DNA from: Chryseobacterium shigense
GTDB taxonomy: Bacteria > Bacteroidota > Bacteroidia > Flavobacteriales > Weeksellaceae
Direction: 5' to 3'
NCBI RefSeq assembly: GCF_900156575.1
Contig: NZ_FTNY01000001.1
Coordinates: 434,001 to 498,000 of the forward strand
Length of the DNA stretch: 64,000 bases
A model generated the notes under the pieces. It saw only the letters and a list, made by a program, of their open reading frames with translations. It was not told the origin of the DNA and did not search any database. Each line of letters starts with the position of its first letter. The first letter of the stretch is position 1. Shown piece by piece: positions 28,372-36,770 of this stretch. The position numbers were made by a program, and so were the translations under genes.

Positions 28372-30228
28372 ATGAGAAAAACAGCAGTCACCCTGGGTCT
28401 TTTCGCCGCTTTTCTGGCCAATGCCCAATCTATAAAAACGACGATAGATCTTGTGAATGTAAAAGACGACAAGGTAGCCGTTACGATGGAGTTTCCAAAA
28501 ATGAAATCCGGAGACATTAAATTTCATTTTCCTAAAACGGTTCCGGGCACTTATTCTGTAGATGACTACGGAAGATTTGTGGAAGGAATCAAGTTTTTCG
28601 ACAATAAAGGAAGAGAACTCAAATACACCAAAGTTAATGACAATACGTATTCATTAAAAAACGCTAAAGATTTAACCAGGATCACGTATCTGGTGAATGA
28701 CAGTTTTGATGATGAAATGGATAATTCAAAGCATAAAGCGGTGTTTTCTCCTTCTGGAACTGATATTGAGGAAGGGAAAGTTTATATGGTCAATACCCAC
28801 GGTTTCGTTGGATATATTGACAATATGCAGGATGTTCCTTATCAGCTGATCATTCAGAAACCTGCTGGATTCTATGGCACAACAGCTTTGGTAGATCAGG
28901 ATCAATCTGATGCTACCGATACTTTTACCCTGGCTAATTATGCTAAAGTAACCGATTCTCCGCTGATGTACACGAAACCTGATTATATCACCTTCAATGC
29001 AGGAGGAATGGATCTGGTATTAGGTGTTTATTCTCCAACCGGAAAGTACAAAGCAGCCGATTTTAAAGACAATCTTGAAAAAATGGTATTGGCCCAGAAG
29101 AAATTTCTTGGCGACATGAATACCAATAAAAAATATGCGATCATGCTGTATCTTTCGGGAGGTGACGGACCGCAAATTAAAGGTTTCGGAGCTTTGGAAC
29201 ACCATGAGTCAACCAGTGTGGTGCTTCCTGAAATGATGCCTAAAGAAGCGATTGACAAAACCATTACAGATGTGGTTTCTCACGAATTCTTCCATACAGT
29301 GAATCCTTTGAAAACGCATTCGGAAGAGATCCATTATTTTGATTATGCAGATCCTAAAATGTCTCAGCATCTTTGGATGTATGAAGGCGGAACGGAATAT
29401 TTTGCCAATCTATTCCAGATTCAGGAAGGCCTGATCAATAAGGATGAATTCCTTCAAAGAATCAATGAGAAGATCACGAATTCGAAGAATTACGATGATA
29501 CCATGCCGTTTACGGTGATGAGTAAAAATATCCTGAAAGACGAGTACAAAGATCAGTACAGAAACGTTTACGAAAAAGGAACATTGCTGGCGATGTGTCT
29601 GGATATTGAGCTGAGAAAGCTTTCTAATGGTGAAATGGGATACCGTGATATGATCAGAAAGCTGTCCCAGAGATTCGGAGAAAATAAACCATTCAAGGAT
29701 GATAAACTGATCGATGAACTGGTAACGGTAACCGGCTATCCTCAGATAAAAGATTTTTATAACAAATATATTGCAGGAAACCAGCCAACCCCTTATGCGG
29801 AATATCTGAATATTGTAGGTGTAGAAGCAAAAAAGAAAGATACACCTCCCCTTTTCTGGTTCATCAAAGATCCCAACCAAACGGGTTATAACGATAAGAA
29901 TAATACTTTTATCTTTGATGAAAGCTCTGCCTTGTCTCCTTTTTCAAAAAGCATAGGATTTAAAATCACAGACGAAATTGTGGCTCTGGATGGTAAAACT
30001 ATCAATGTTCAGAATATGCAGGATTTTATCAATTATGCTAAATCAGTTAAAGAAGGCCAGAATGTTACAGTTACCGTTTTAAGAAAAAATGGGGACAAAA
30101 CGGACAAAATAGATCTTAAAGGAAAAGCTGTTCTGGATAAAATGACGATAGAAAGCTTACAGTACAAAGCTAATCCGACCCCGGCAGAACAAAAACTGCA
30201 GGATCAGTGGCTGACTGGGAAGAAATAG
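28372..30228 (+). CDS. M61-family glycyl aminopeptidase-like protein with PDZ domain
   Basis: This 618-residue protein has a signal peptide (residues 1-18, ending LANAQ) and an N-terminal beta domain. The zinc-metallopeptidase core contains GALEHHES near residue 272, HEFFHTVNPL near 303 (HExxH) and the third ligand Glu in WMYEGGTEYFAN near 337. A C-terminal PDZ domain (about 520-590; SIGFKITDEIVALDGKTI) follows. This is the M61 family layout, periplasmic in Bacteroidota. The PDZ domain probably positions substrate C-termini. It is monocistronic, with a terminator 22 bp after the stop. Confidence 0.93.
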   Translation: MRKTAVTLGLFAAFLANAQSIKTTIDLVNVKDDKVAVTMEFPKMKSGDIKFHFPKTVPGTYSVDDYGRFVEGIKFFDNKGRELKYTKVNDNTYSLKNAKDLTRITYLVNDSFDDEMDNSKHKAVFSPSGTDIEEGKVYMVNTHGFVGYIDNMQDVPYQLIIQKPAGFYGTTALVDQDQSDATDTFTLANYAKVTDSPLMYTKPDYITFNAGGMDLVLGVYSPTGKYKAADFKDNLEKMVLAQKKFLGDMNTNKKYAIMLYLSGGDGPQIKGFGALEHHESTSVVLPEMMPKEAIDKTITDVVSHEFFHTVNPLKTHSEEIHYFDYADPKMSQHLWMYEGGTEYFANLFQIQEGLINKDEFLQRINEKITNSKNYDDTMPFTVMSKNILKDEYKDQYRNVYEKGTLLAMCLDIELRKLSNGEMGYRDMIRKLSQRFGENKPFKDDKLIDELVTVTGYPQIKDFYNKYIAGNQPTPYAEYLNIVGVEAKKKDTPPLFWFIKDPNQTGYNDKNNTFIFDESSALSPFSKSIGFKITDEIVALDGKTINVQNMQDFINYAKSVKEGQNVTVTVLRKNGDKTDKIDLKGKAVLDKMTIESLQYKANPTPAEQKLQDQWLTGKK

Positions 30229-30249
30229 TGAATAGTAATACATCATACG

Positions 30250-30277
30250 AAAGCGGAGAAATTCTCCGCTTTTTTTG
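30250..30277 (+). terminator. Terminator of the M61 peptidase gene
   Basis: Arms AAAGCGGAG and CTCCGCTTT with a five-base loop, then a T-run. Confidence 0.85.
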
Positions 30278-30363
30278 ATTTTATAATGAATTAGAATTCC
30301 ATACAGTACAAGTTGTAGATCGTGAGATTGCTTCGCTGTGTTTGTAATGAATAACGAATTTTT

Positions 30364-31533
30364 TTATGCTTTTTTAATGGTTATTCTGAATGTCGTTCCC
30401 TTTCCTACTTCGGTCTGGGAGATTTTAATATCACCGTTATGATACTCGTGAACGACTCTTCTTGCCAGGGAAAGTCCTAATCCCCATCCTCTTTTTTTGG
30501 TGGAATACCCTGGTTTAAAGGCATTTCTGGCTTGTTGCTTGGTCATTCCGCTGCCGGTATCTTTCACTTCGATCAGAATATTCTTATTTCTCTCGAAAAC
30601 AGACATTTGAAGTGATCCTTCTCCCTTCATGGCATCTACTGCATTCTTAACCAGATTTTCTATTACCCAGCTCATCAGAATCTTATTGTGCGGCACTAAG
30701 ACGGTATAGGTTGGAAGATGCAGGCTGAAATCTATTTTCTTTGAGATCCTCGTTTTCAAATAATCATAATTCTGTACAATAGTTTCGTTGAAATTCAGAT
30801 CATTGAGCTCAGGAACAGATCCTATTTTTGAAAAACGTTCGGAAATCGTCCTCAGTCTTTCGATGTCTTTTTCAATTTCGTAGACGCCTTCAGATTCCGG
30901 GGTTTCCAGCTTCATGATCTCCATCCATCCAATCATGGAAGATAAGGGAGTACCGATCTGATGGGCCGTTTCTTTAGCCAATCCGGCCCACAGATAACCT
31001 TCATCTGTTTTCTTGATGGTTCTTAGAAACCAAAATATAAAGAGGAGATAAGAAAGGATAAAAAGTCCCAAAAAATAAGGGTAATAGCGTAAATTATTCA
31101 GCAGTTTTGAATTGTCATAAAAAACAAGCTGTTTAGCCCCTTTGGAGATCTCTATTTCAAATGGATCATAATTATTTTCCATTTTTGAAATAAGCTTTTT
31201 GAGTTCTTCAGGATTATCCAGTATTTCTTTGGGAATATTTCGGGAGCTTCCGTCAAAAATAAACGGATTTCTGTTTTCATCCGTTAAGATAGAAGGAATC
31301 TGGTCATTTTCGGTAAGAATGGCAAAAAGAAGTTCCTGAGTTTCGGAGCTTTTCTGCTGGTTATCCTGTAAAATCTTTAGTGCGGTAGCAAATACTTTAA
31401 TTCTTTCCGCCTCTTTTTCCCTTAAACTTTTAATCAGAATATTGGATGACACAATGAGTGCTATCACAATGACGGTAAGCAGGGTAAAAACAAACCAGTT
31501 ATTTATTCTCGACAGAAAAGGGCGGTTCTTCAT
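30364..31533 (-). CDS. Membrane sensor histidine kinase (HisKA type)
   Basis: The protein of 389 residues has two membrane helices (about 13-33 and 148-168) flanking a 115-residue extracytoplasmic sensor. The dimerisation domain carries the phospho-accepting His in AKETAHQIGTPLSSMIGW (about 191). The catalytic domain has N box NLVKNAVDAM, G1 VKDTGSGM and G2 GWGLGLSLARR. No response regulator gene is adjacent, so it is an orphan kinase here. It starts 7 bp after the dacB stop, so it is co-transcribed with that cell-wall enzyme; a role in sensing envelope state is inference. Confidence 0.93.
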   Translation of the reverse strand: MKNRPFLSRINNWFVFTLLTVIVIALIVSSNILIKSLREKEAERIKVFATALKILQDNQQKSSETQELLFAILTENDQIPSILTDENRNPFIFDGSSRNIPKEILDNPEELKKLISKMENNYDPFEIEISKGAKQLVFYDNSKLLNNLRYYPYFLGLFILSYLLFIFWFLRTIKKTDEGYLWAGLAKETAHQIGTPLSSMIGWMEIMKLETPESEGVYEIEKDIERLRTISERFSKIGSVPELNDLNFNETIVQNYDYLKTRISKKIDFSLHLPTYTVLVPHNKILMSWVIENLVKNAVDAMKGEGSLQMSVFERNKNILIEVKDTGSGMTKQQARNAFKPGYSTKKRGWGLGLSLARRVVHEYHNGDIKISQTEVGKGTTFRITIKKA

Positions 31534-31540
31534 TCAGTTT

Positions 31541-32911
31541 TTATTTTAAGACATTCAGAATTTTCTGCAGTTCTGTACTTCCGCTTCCCTGATAGTTGTT
31601 AATAATGATTGAAAATACATATTTTTTTCCATCTTTCGCGGTATGGTATCCTGCAAAAGATTTGGTATCTCTCATGGTTCCGCTTTTCATCTTCATGCCG
31701 TTATCCTGAACAGGAAAACCGTCATAATAAGCATCAAACCAACCTTGTTTTTTCGCATACAGAAGGGCCTGAACTTCGGCTTTGGCAGCCACATAATTTT
31801 GAGGAGAAAGTCCGCTTCCATCAGCAAAATTGATCATATTCGAGTTGATTCCTTTTGATTTCCAGAAATCTTTCAAATAAGAAACACCACTTTTAAAACT
31901 GGAATTTCCTTTCTTTTCATTTCCTAAAGTTTTGATCAGAGTTTCTCCGTAAAGATTAACACTTTTCCTCAGAAACCAGTACACAATTTTATCCAGAGTT
32001 GGTGACTGGTACGTAAGAATTACATTTTTCGGAGCTGCCGGCACCTGCTTTCCTTCTAATTCAAGCTGTGAGCTGGTGACTGTTTTTCCTGAGATTTCAA
32101 TCCCGGATTCTTTCAGCCATTGCTGAGCTTCAGTACCCAACTGCAGCGGTGGATTGGGCAAAGCACCGGAAACCGTTACTGTTTTTCCCGCCGGAAGCGT
32201 TCCGTTGATCAAGGCTACTTCAGAATGCGGAGCCGTAAAAATAAGGCTCTGATCAGAATTGCCTCCTGTTTTAAGGTCGTTCAGCCATTTGAGATTTTCA
32301 ATGGGATAAGAAAAGCCTTTAAATTCTGTTCCGTTCATATTGATATCAAACTGGTTTTCTCTCCAATTGATTCCCCACACTCCTGCTCCATAATAATTCC
32401 CAAGATCATCCCATGGCCATCCTCCCGGAATGGTCTGATGGTCAAAATAAGAATCGTCAATTACCAGATTCCCTGAAATCTTTTTAATTCCGGAGTTTTT
32501 GAGAGCTTCCATCAGCTTCTTCCTGAAACTTTCGGGTTTATAGGCATCATAACGCCAGCTTCCCAATGTGGGATCTCCGTTTGAAGTGATGATCAGATCT
32601 CCGTTCAGCACTCCTGAAGACAAATTCCCGGAATAGCCGGCTGTTGTTTTAAAGGTATAATCTTTCCCTAAGGTTTCCAGGGCAGCTCCTGCAGTAAAAA
32701 TTTTCTGGGTTGAAGCTGTAGAAAGACCTTTGCTTCCCTGATATTCGTAAATAAATGCTCCGTTTTCATCGGTAACATAAAAGGATAAACCGGATGAAAC
32801 AGCCCCTGAAGAATCCATAAGATCTTTGGTCGCTTTATCCAGTTTCTGCGCCATATTCTGGGCAGAGAATATCTGAACCGACAGTATAAAAACTGTAAGT
32901 GTTTTTTTCAT
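31541..32911 (-). CDS. dacB: D-alanyl-D-alanine carboxypeptidase/endopeptidase (PBP4, S13)
   Basis: From the ATG at 32911 the product has 456 residues with a signal peptide (MKKTLTVFILSVQIFSAQ). The S13 active site is visible as SxxK in STASTQKIFTAGAALETLG (about residue 65), with the KTG-type triad KSGTMRDTKSFAGY near the C-terminus. The insertion domain typical of PBP4 lies between. It trims peptidoglycan cross-links in the periplasm. Eleven further in-frame codons lie upstream, but they would put basic and polar residues ahead of a normal signal peptide. Operon partner: the histidine kinase 7 bp downstream. Confidence 0.93.
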   Translation of the reverse strand: MKKTLTVFILSVQIFSAQNMAQKLDKATKDLMDSSGAVSSGLSFYVTDENGAFIYEYQGSKGLSTASTQKIFTAGAALETLGKDYTFKTTAGYSGNLSSGVLNGDLIITSNGDPTLGSWRYDAYKPESFRKKLMEALKNSGIKKISGNLVIDDSYFDHQTIPGGWPWDDLGNYYGAGVWGINWRENQFDINMNGTEFKGFSYPIENLKWLNDLKTGGNSDQSLIFTAPHSEVALINGTLPAGKTVTVSGALPNPPLQLGTEAQQWLKESGIEISGKTVTSSQLELEGKQVPAAPKNVILTYQSPTLDKIVYWFLRKSVNLYGETLIKTLGNEKKGNSSFKSGVSYLKDFWKSKGINSNMINFADGSGLSPQNYVAAKAEVQALLYAKKQGWFDAYYDGFPVQDNGMKMKSGTMRDTKSFAGYHTAKDGKKYVFSIIINNYQGSGSTELQKILNVLK

Positions 32912-33076
32912 TGACATGTTTTTTATAGATCCAGACTTGACCAATAGACTTCGACTTCGTTTAGCAGAGCCTCCTGACTATTGAATGATCTACAGTTCCC
33001 ATCCTAAGAGCACTGCATCAGGTCACGATTCAATTTCTGATCAAATATAATAAAAATAAGAGCTTATTTTAGTGAT

Positions 33077-33769
33077 TTATAAGGTGCTTCCCGCTTCTAC
33101 TTCATAAGGTTCTCTATCTTTTTCAAAGATTCTTGTGAGCTCACTACCTTCTACGGTAATCGTATCTCCGATTCTTCTGATCCAGTTTCCTTCACGGAGA
33201 CCAATTACTTTCATGTCGTTCTGCGTCAGAAATTCTCTGATTCTGGTTTCTCTGGTTTCCCCATTGTGTTTCAAATCCGGATTGGGATCAAGATAATGCG
33301 GATTAAGATTGAAAGGAACAAGTCCCATGCATTCGAAACTTGGCGGATACATGATAGGCATATCATTCGTCGTCTTCATATTCTGCCCCCCGATATTGCT
33401 TCCTGCGCTGCATCCTAAATAGGCTTTTCCGGCTTCAACGTTTTCTTTGAGTACAGACATCAGCCCTTCTTCATGTAATGTTTTAACCAATAAAAATGTA
33501 TTTCCACCTCCTGTAAAGTATCCTTTGGCATTATTCAACGCTTCGCCTTTATCTTCAAATTCATGAAGACCCTTTACTTTAATATTGATGGTTTCAAAAA
33601 AGGAACGGGCTTTTGCGGTATACTCGTCATGAGAAATTCCGCCGGGTCTGGCAAAAGGAATGAAAATGATTTCATCAATTCCATTATATAGTTGTATTAA
33701 TTCTTCTCTTAAGTATTCCAGATATTCCCCGCCGAAAAGCGTGGAAGTAGATGCTAATATGATATTCAT
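33077..33769 (-). CDS. pepE: Dipeptidase E (alpha-aspartyl dipeptidase, S51)
   Basis: Length (230 aa) and motifs fit PepE. The nucleophile Ser lies in YLGCSAGSNIGG (about residue 120). GGGNTFLLVKTL precedes it, and FNLNPHYLDPNP carries the conserved catalytic-region residues. The enzyme cleaves Asp-X dipeptides in the cytoplasm. The gene is single and begins 38 bp after a clear -7 box. Confidence 0.95.
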   Translation of the reverse strand: MNIILASTSTLFGGEYLEYLREELIQLYNGIDEIIFIPFARPGGISHDEYTAKARSFFETINIKVKGLHEFEDKGEALNNAKGYFTGGGNTFLLVKTLHEEGLMSVLKENVEAGKAYLGCSAGSNIGGQNMKTTNDMPIMYPPSFECMGLVPFNLNPHYLDPNPDLKHNGETRETRIREFLTQNDMKVIGLREGNWIRRIGDTITVEGSELTRIFEKDREPYEVEAGSTL

Positions 33770-33806
33770 ACAGGAAAATTATATTGATTTAAAAAAAACT
33801 GAATGA

Positions 33807-33814
33807 CAAAGATA
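33807..33814 (-). promoter_or_regulatory. -7 element of the pepE promoter
   Basis: TATCTTTG on the minus strand, 38 bp before the ATG. Confidence 0.5.
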
Positions 33815-33961
33815 AAGTCAAACAGTAACGAATCAAAAATTAAGCTAAAAAAAAACGGATATCCGTTAATATTTTCTAAAAAAACTTAAAGCTTCTAAAA
33901 TTTGAGTCTTTATGGAATTATAATTGAACTTTAGACTATAGAATTTTAAAAATGTAAGATT

Positions 33962-34516
33962 ATGAAAATGACTAAAATTAATATCAAAAATCTTTTTGTA
34001 GGATTAATACTTGTAGGAAGTGCAGGTTTTGTTAACGCACAGACTACTCAGACAGATAGCGCAAACACAACAGTTACAACCGCTCAGGCAGGAAGTAACC
34101 CAACCATAGATGGCCTTAAAAAACAAATAGAGGCCAATCCAAAGGATACGGAAGCATTAGCAAAACTTGCAGCAGCCTATCAGGATGCTTCAGACTGGAC
34201 GAATGCAGTGGATACCTGGAAAAAAATATCTGTTTTATTACCGGACTGGGCTCCGTCTTATTACAGCCAGGCGTATGCTTACCAATCGGCCAAGGATGAT
34301 GCCAATGCAAAACTTGCTTATGAAAAGTATATTGCAACTGTAAAACCGGAGGAGGTAGAACAGAATAAGAAGAATTTGGCTTACGCTTACTTCTATGTTG
34401 CCTTCGCAGAACAGCAAAGTGATCCGAATAAAGCCAAAGAACATATCGCCAAATCTATACAGTATGATCCGACCAATCAGGACGCTGTAAAATTGAGTAA
34501 AGCTCTAAATTCATAA
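33962..34516 (+). CDS. Secreted TPR-repeat protein
   Basis: The 184-residue product has a signal peptide (to about residue 27, ending VNAQ). A Thr/Ala-rich linker and about three tetratricopeptide units from residue 48 follow (KKQIEANPKDTEALAKLAAAYQDASDWTNAVDTWKKI; PSYYSQAYAYQSAKDDANAKLAYEKYI; YFYVAFAEQQSDPNKAKEHIAKSIQYDP). Such repeats mediate protein contacts. The protein is probably periplasmic. No partner is evident in the neighbourhood. Confidence 0.85.
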   Translation: MKMTKINIKNLFVGLILVGSAGFVNAQTTQTDSANTTVTTAQAGSNPTIDGLKKQIEANPKDTEALAKLAAAYQDASDWTNAVDTWKKISVLLPDWAPSYYSQAYAYQSAKDDANAKLAYEKYIATVKPEEVEQNKKNLAYAYFYVAFAEQQSDPNKAKEHIAKSIQYDPTNQDAVKLSKALNS

Positions 34517-34526
34517 TAAAGAAGAC

Positions 34527-34555
34527 AAAATCCGGAAATTTTCCGGATTTTTTTT
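34527..34555 (+). terminator. Terminator of the TPR gene
   Basis: Arms AAAATCCGGAA / TTCCGGATTTT with a 3-base loop and a T-run, 11 bp after the stop. The A-run on the other side could also serve the convergent gene ending at 34580. Confidence 0.85.
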
Positions 34556-34579
34556 ATGTGATTCAGTGTAGGCTGATTT

Positions 34580-35068
34580 CTAATCGATTCTCTTCCCAAA
34601 AAAATCTGTTTCTCCGTGAAGGTGCTTCATAATTTTTTCCACATTTCTTTCGATACCGGCCTCTGTTTTCAGATTATTGATGTACCGGATGAGTTCATGT
34701 TTTCTTGATGGAGTCAGGTTTTCAAAATTCTTCAATGCGACGGGACTGGCTTTAATCGCTTGATCCAGTTTCGGATGAATGGAAATACTTCGATCTGAAT
34801 CATCATATTCTATAGAAACCTCAATGATCTCTCCTATTCTTTTGGGTGAATTTTTCAGCATCAACAAATTGACATACAGTCTCCATTCCCCTAAATACTT
34901 CATCAGGTTCTGCTTAAATTCCTGTCCATTGACGGTTCCTTTTACAGATACAGGACTTTTGTCTTTGCCTGCAGCCTTGAAAATATCGTTCAGGATTTCA
35001 TCAGGAACGAAAACAAAAGGATTAATGCCTATCAATTCCAGTACGGCTGTAAAACTGTTGTTTTTCAT
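34580..35068 (-). CDS. YdeI/OmpD-associated family protein (DUF1905 plus OmdA-like)
   Basis: From the ATG at 35068 the product has 162 residues. The first 95 form a DUF1905-like beta domain (VKGTVNGQEFKQNL, LKNSPKRIGEIIEVSIEYD). The last 60 are the helical YdeI/OmdA tail (LTPSRKHELIRYINNLKTEAGIERNVEKIMKHL). These proteins have been loosely linked to bacteriocin protection; the molecular role is unknown. The frame stays open to 35176, but the -7 box TATATTTG lies at 35075-35082, inside the longer version. The ATG at 35068 is therefore preferred, giving a transcript that is nearly leaderless. Confidence 0.85.
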   Translation of the reverse strand: MKNNSFTAVLELIGINPFVFVPDEILNDIFKAAGKDKSPVSVKGTVNGQEFKQNLMKYLGEWRLYVNLLMLKNSPKRIGEIIEVSIEYDDSDRSISIHPKLDQAIKASPVALKNFENLTPSRKHELIRYINNLKTEAGIERNVEKIMKHLHGETDFFGKRID

Positions 35069-35074
35069 GGGTAA

Positions 35075-35082
35075 CAAATATA
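35075..35082 (-). promoter_or_regulatory. -7 element directly before the YdeI-like gene
   Basis: TATATTTG on the minus strand, only 6 bp from the ATG at 35068. It supports the short start and predicts almost no 5' leader. Confidence 0.5.
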
Positions 35083-35176
35083 ATATTTTATAGTGAACAA
35101 TGAAGCTGGGGTGTATATGGGTAATTTTCTTGTAAAAAGTCACTAAGTAATCAACCGGCACATTTTCACACGACAC

Positions 35177-35241
35177 CCTCTATCCTCTATCCTCTATCCT
35201 CTATCCTCTATCCTCTATCCTCTATCCTCTATCCTCTATCC
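35177..35241. repeat. Perfect 7-bp tandem repeat (CCTCTAT)9
   Basis: Nine perfect consecutive copies of CCTCTAT run from 35177 to 35239, followed by CC. The tract lies between two divergent genes. It ends about 35 bp upstream of the transaldolase -7 box and about 95 bp upstream of the YdeI-like promoter. Perfect copies imply recent expansion or active slippage. Confidence 0.98.
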
Positions 35242-35275
35242 AAAATTAAAATTTTCCACTCACAAAGGGAATCGT

Positions 35276-35283
35276 TATCTTTG
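35276..35283 (+). promoter_or_regulatory. -7 element of the transaldolase promoter
   Basis: TATCTTTGC, 22 bp before the ATG at 35306. Confidence 0.6.
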
Positions 35284-35305
35284 CATTAATAAATCTATCA
35301 AACAA

Positions 35306-35959
35306 ATGAAATTTTTTATTGACACAGCTAATTTAGAGCAAATTAAAGAAGCAAAAGACCTTGGAATTTTAGATGGTGTAACGACCAACCCTTCATTAAT
35401 GGCAAAAGAAGGAATTCAGGGGAGTGAGGCGATCAAGAACCATTATAAAACAATTTGTGAGCTTGTAGACGGAGATATTTCTGCTGAAGTACTTTCTACG
35501 ACTTACGAAGAAATGATCAAAGAAGGTGAAGAATTAGCAGCGATCCATCCGAATATCGTGGTTAAGATTCCCATGATTAAAGACGGAATCAAAGCATTAA
35601 AATATTTCTCTGATAAAGGAATCAGAACGAACTGTACATTGATTTTCTCTGTGGGACAGGCTCTTTTAGCCGCTAAAGCAGGGGCTACGTACGTGTCTCC
35701 TTTCCTGGGAAGATTAGATGATATTTCTACAGACGGACTTCACCTGATCGAGGAGATCAGATTGGTTTTCGACAATTATATGTATGATACTGAGATCCTG
35801 GCTGCCTCTATCCGTCATTCTATGCACATCATCGACTGTGCTAAAATCGGAGCAGATGTCATTACGTCTCCACTTCCTCCGATCTTGAGTTTATTAAAGC
35901 ATCCTTTAACAGACAGCGGATTGGCTCAGTTTATTTCAGATTCTCAGAAATTAGCTTAA
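35306..35959 (+). CDS. fsa: Transaldolase / fructose-6-phosphate aldolase, small type
   Basis: The 217-residue enzyme begins [16 protein letters not shown] and contains [14 protein letters not shown]. It has the Schiff-base Lys in [14 protein letters not shown] (about residue 87) and the ASIRH and ADVITSPL motifs. This is the short TalC/FSA subfamily of class I aldolases. In many bacteria the subfamily supplies transaldolase activity to the pentose phosphate pathway. From sequence I cannot tell true transaldolase from aldolase activity. The gene is monocistronic, with its own promoter and terminator. Confidence 0.93.
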   Translation: MKFFIDTANLEQIKEAKDLGILDGVTTNPSLMAKEGIQGSEAIKNHYKTICELVDGDISAEVLSTTYEEMIKEGEELAAIHPNIVVKIPMIKDGIKALKYFSDKGIRTNCTLIFSVGQALLAAKAGATYVSPFLGRLDDISTDGLHLIEEIRLVFDNYMYDTEILAASIRHSMHIIDCAKIGADVITSPLPPILSLLKHPLTDSGLAQFISDSQKLA

Positions 35960-35983
35960 TTATCAACAGCTATTTTAGATATA

Positions 35984-36016
35984 AAATCCCGAAACTTTCG
36001 TTTCGGGATTTCTTTT
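35984..36016 (+). terminator. Terminator of the transaldolase gene
   Basis: A 12-bp perfect hairpin (AAATCCCGAAAC / GTTTCGGGATTT, loop TTTC), 24 bp after the stop, with a T-rich tail. Confidence 0.85.
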
Positions 36017-36117
36017 AGTTTAAAAGATCCTGTTCTACAGGATTGTTTTTTCTTTTGATCTTATCCATCTGGCAGAAAAAAATATTTTCTTCATTGTTAT
36101 CAATGATCTATTAATTT

Positions 36118-36675
36118 CTAATCAATATTTTTAATAACCTTACAGGGATTCCCCACCGCAACGCTATTCTCAGGAACATCTTTGGTCACCACACTTCCAG
36201 CTCCTATCACGGCATTGTTTCCAATGGAAACTCCGGGCAAAACCACTACATTTCCTCCCAGCCATACGCTATCTCCAACGGTGATCGGACGGGCATATTC
36301 CAAACCTTCGTTTCTCTGTTTCGCATCCAGCGGGTGTCCGGCGGTGTAAAAACTGCAATTGGGGCCGATAAAAACGTTATCTCCGAACTTCACTTTTGCA
36401 CAGTCTAGAATAGTCAGATTATGATTGGCATAAAAATTTTCACCCGTCTCAATATTATAGCCGTAATCACACCAAAAGGAAGGTTCAATACAGATATGGT
36501 CTTTTGCCTTTCCAATAATTTTTTTAATCAACGCATTTCTGTTTTCACTATCAGAATTTTTAAGTTGATTGTACTCCAGGCAGAGATCTTTGCAGGCTAT
36601 ACGTTCATTGATCAGCTCTTTGTCATAGTTGGCATCGTATAAGAGCCCGGCGGCGCATTTTTCTTTTTCTGTCAT
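36118..36675 (-). CDS. Sugar O-acetyltransferase (maltose/galactoside acetyltransferase family)
   Basis: The 185-residue protein opens with the Maa-type N-terminal cap (MTEKEKCAAGLLYDANYDKELINERIACKDL). Left-handed beta-helix hexapeptide repeats follow, with the catalytic His in FYTAGHPLDA (about 115). The acetyl-CoA region is VWLGGNVVVLPGVSIGNNAVIGAGSVVTKD. It should acetylate a sugar hydroxyl in the cytoplasm. It stands alone. Confidence 0.93.
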   Translation of the reverse strand: MTEKEKCAAGLLYDANYDKELINERIACKDLCLEYNQLKNSDSENRNALIKKIIGKAKDHICIEPSFWCDYGYNIETGENFYANHNLTILDCAKVKFGDNVFIGPNCSFYTAGHPLDAKQRNEGLEYARPITVGDSVWLGGNVVVLPGVSIGNNAVIGAGSVVTKDVPENSVAVGNPCKVIKNID

Positions 36676-36714
36676 CCTATTTAAAATTAAAGCTTTAAAA
36701 TTATGACAATAAAA

Positions 36715-36748
36715 GGAAAAACAGGATAGTCATTAATAACCATCCTGT
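36715..36748 (-). terminator. Terminator of the GLPGLI gene
   Basis: Arms ACAGGATAGT and ACCATCCTGT form a hairpin with one mismatch. A T-run follows on the minus strand, 22 bp past the stop. Confidence 0.7.
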
Positions 36749-36770
36749 TCTCTATTAAAAATTATGTCAA

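Noticed and set aside
35177..35241. CRISPR or protein-coding repeat
   Set aside because: The 7-bp unit is uninterrupted and contains stop codons in the minus-strand frames; no spacers exist.
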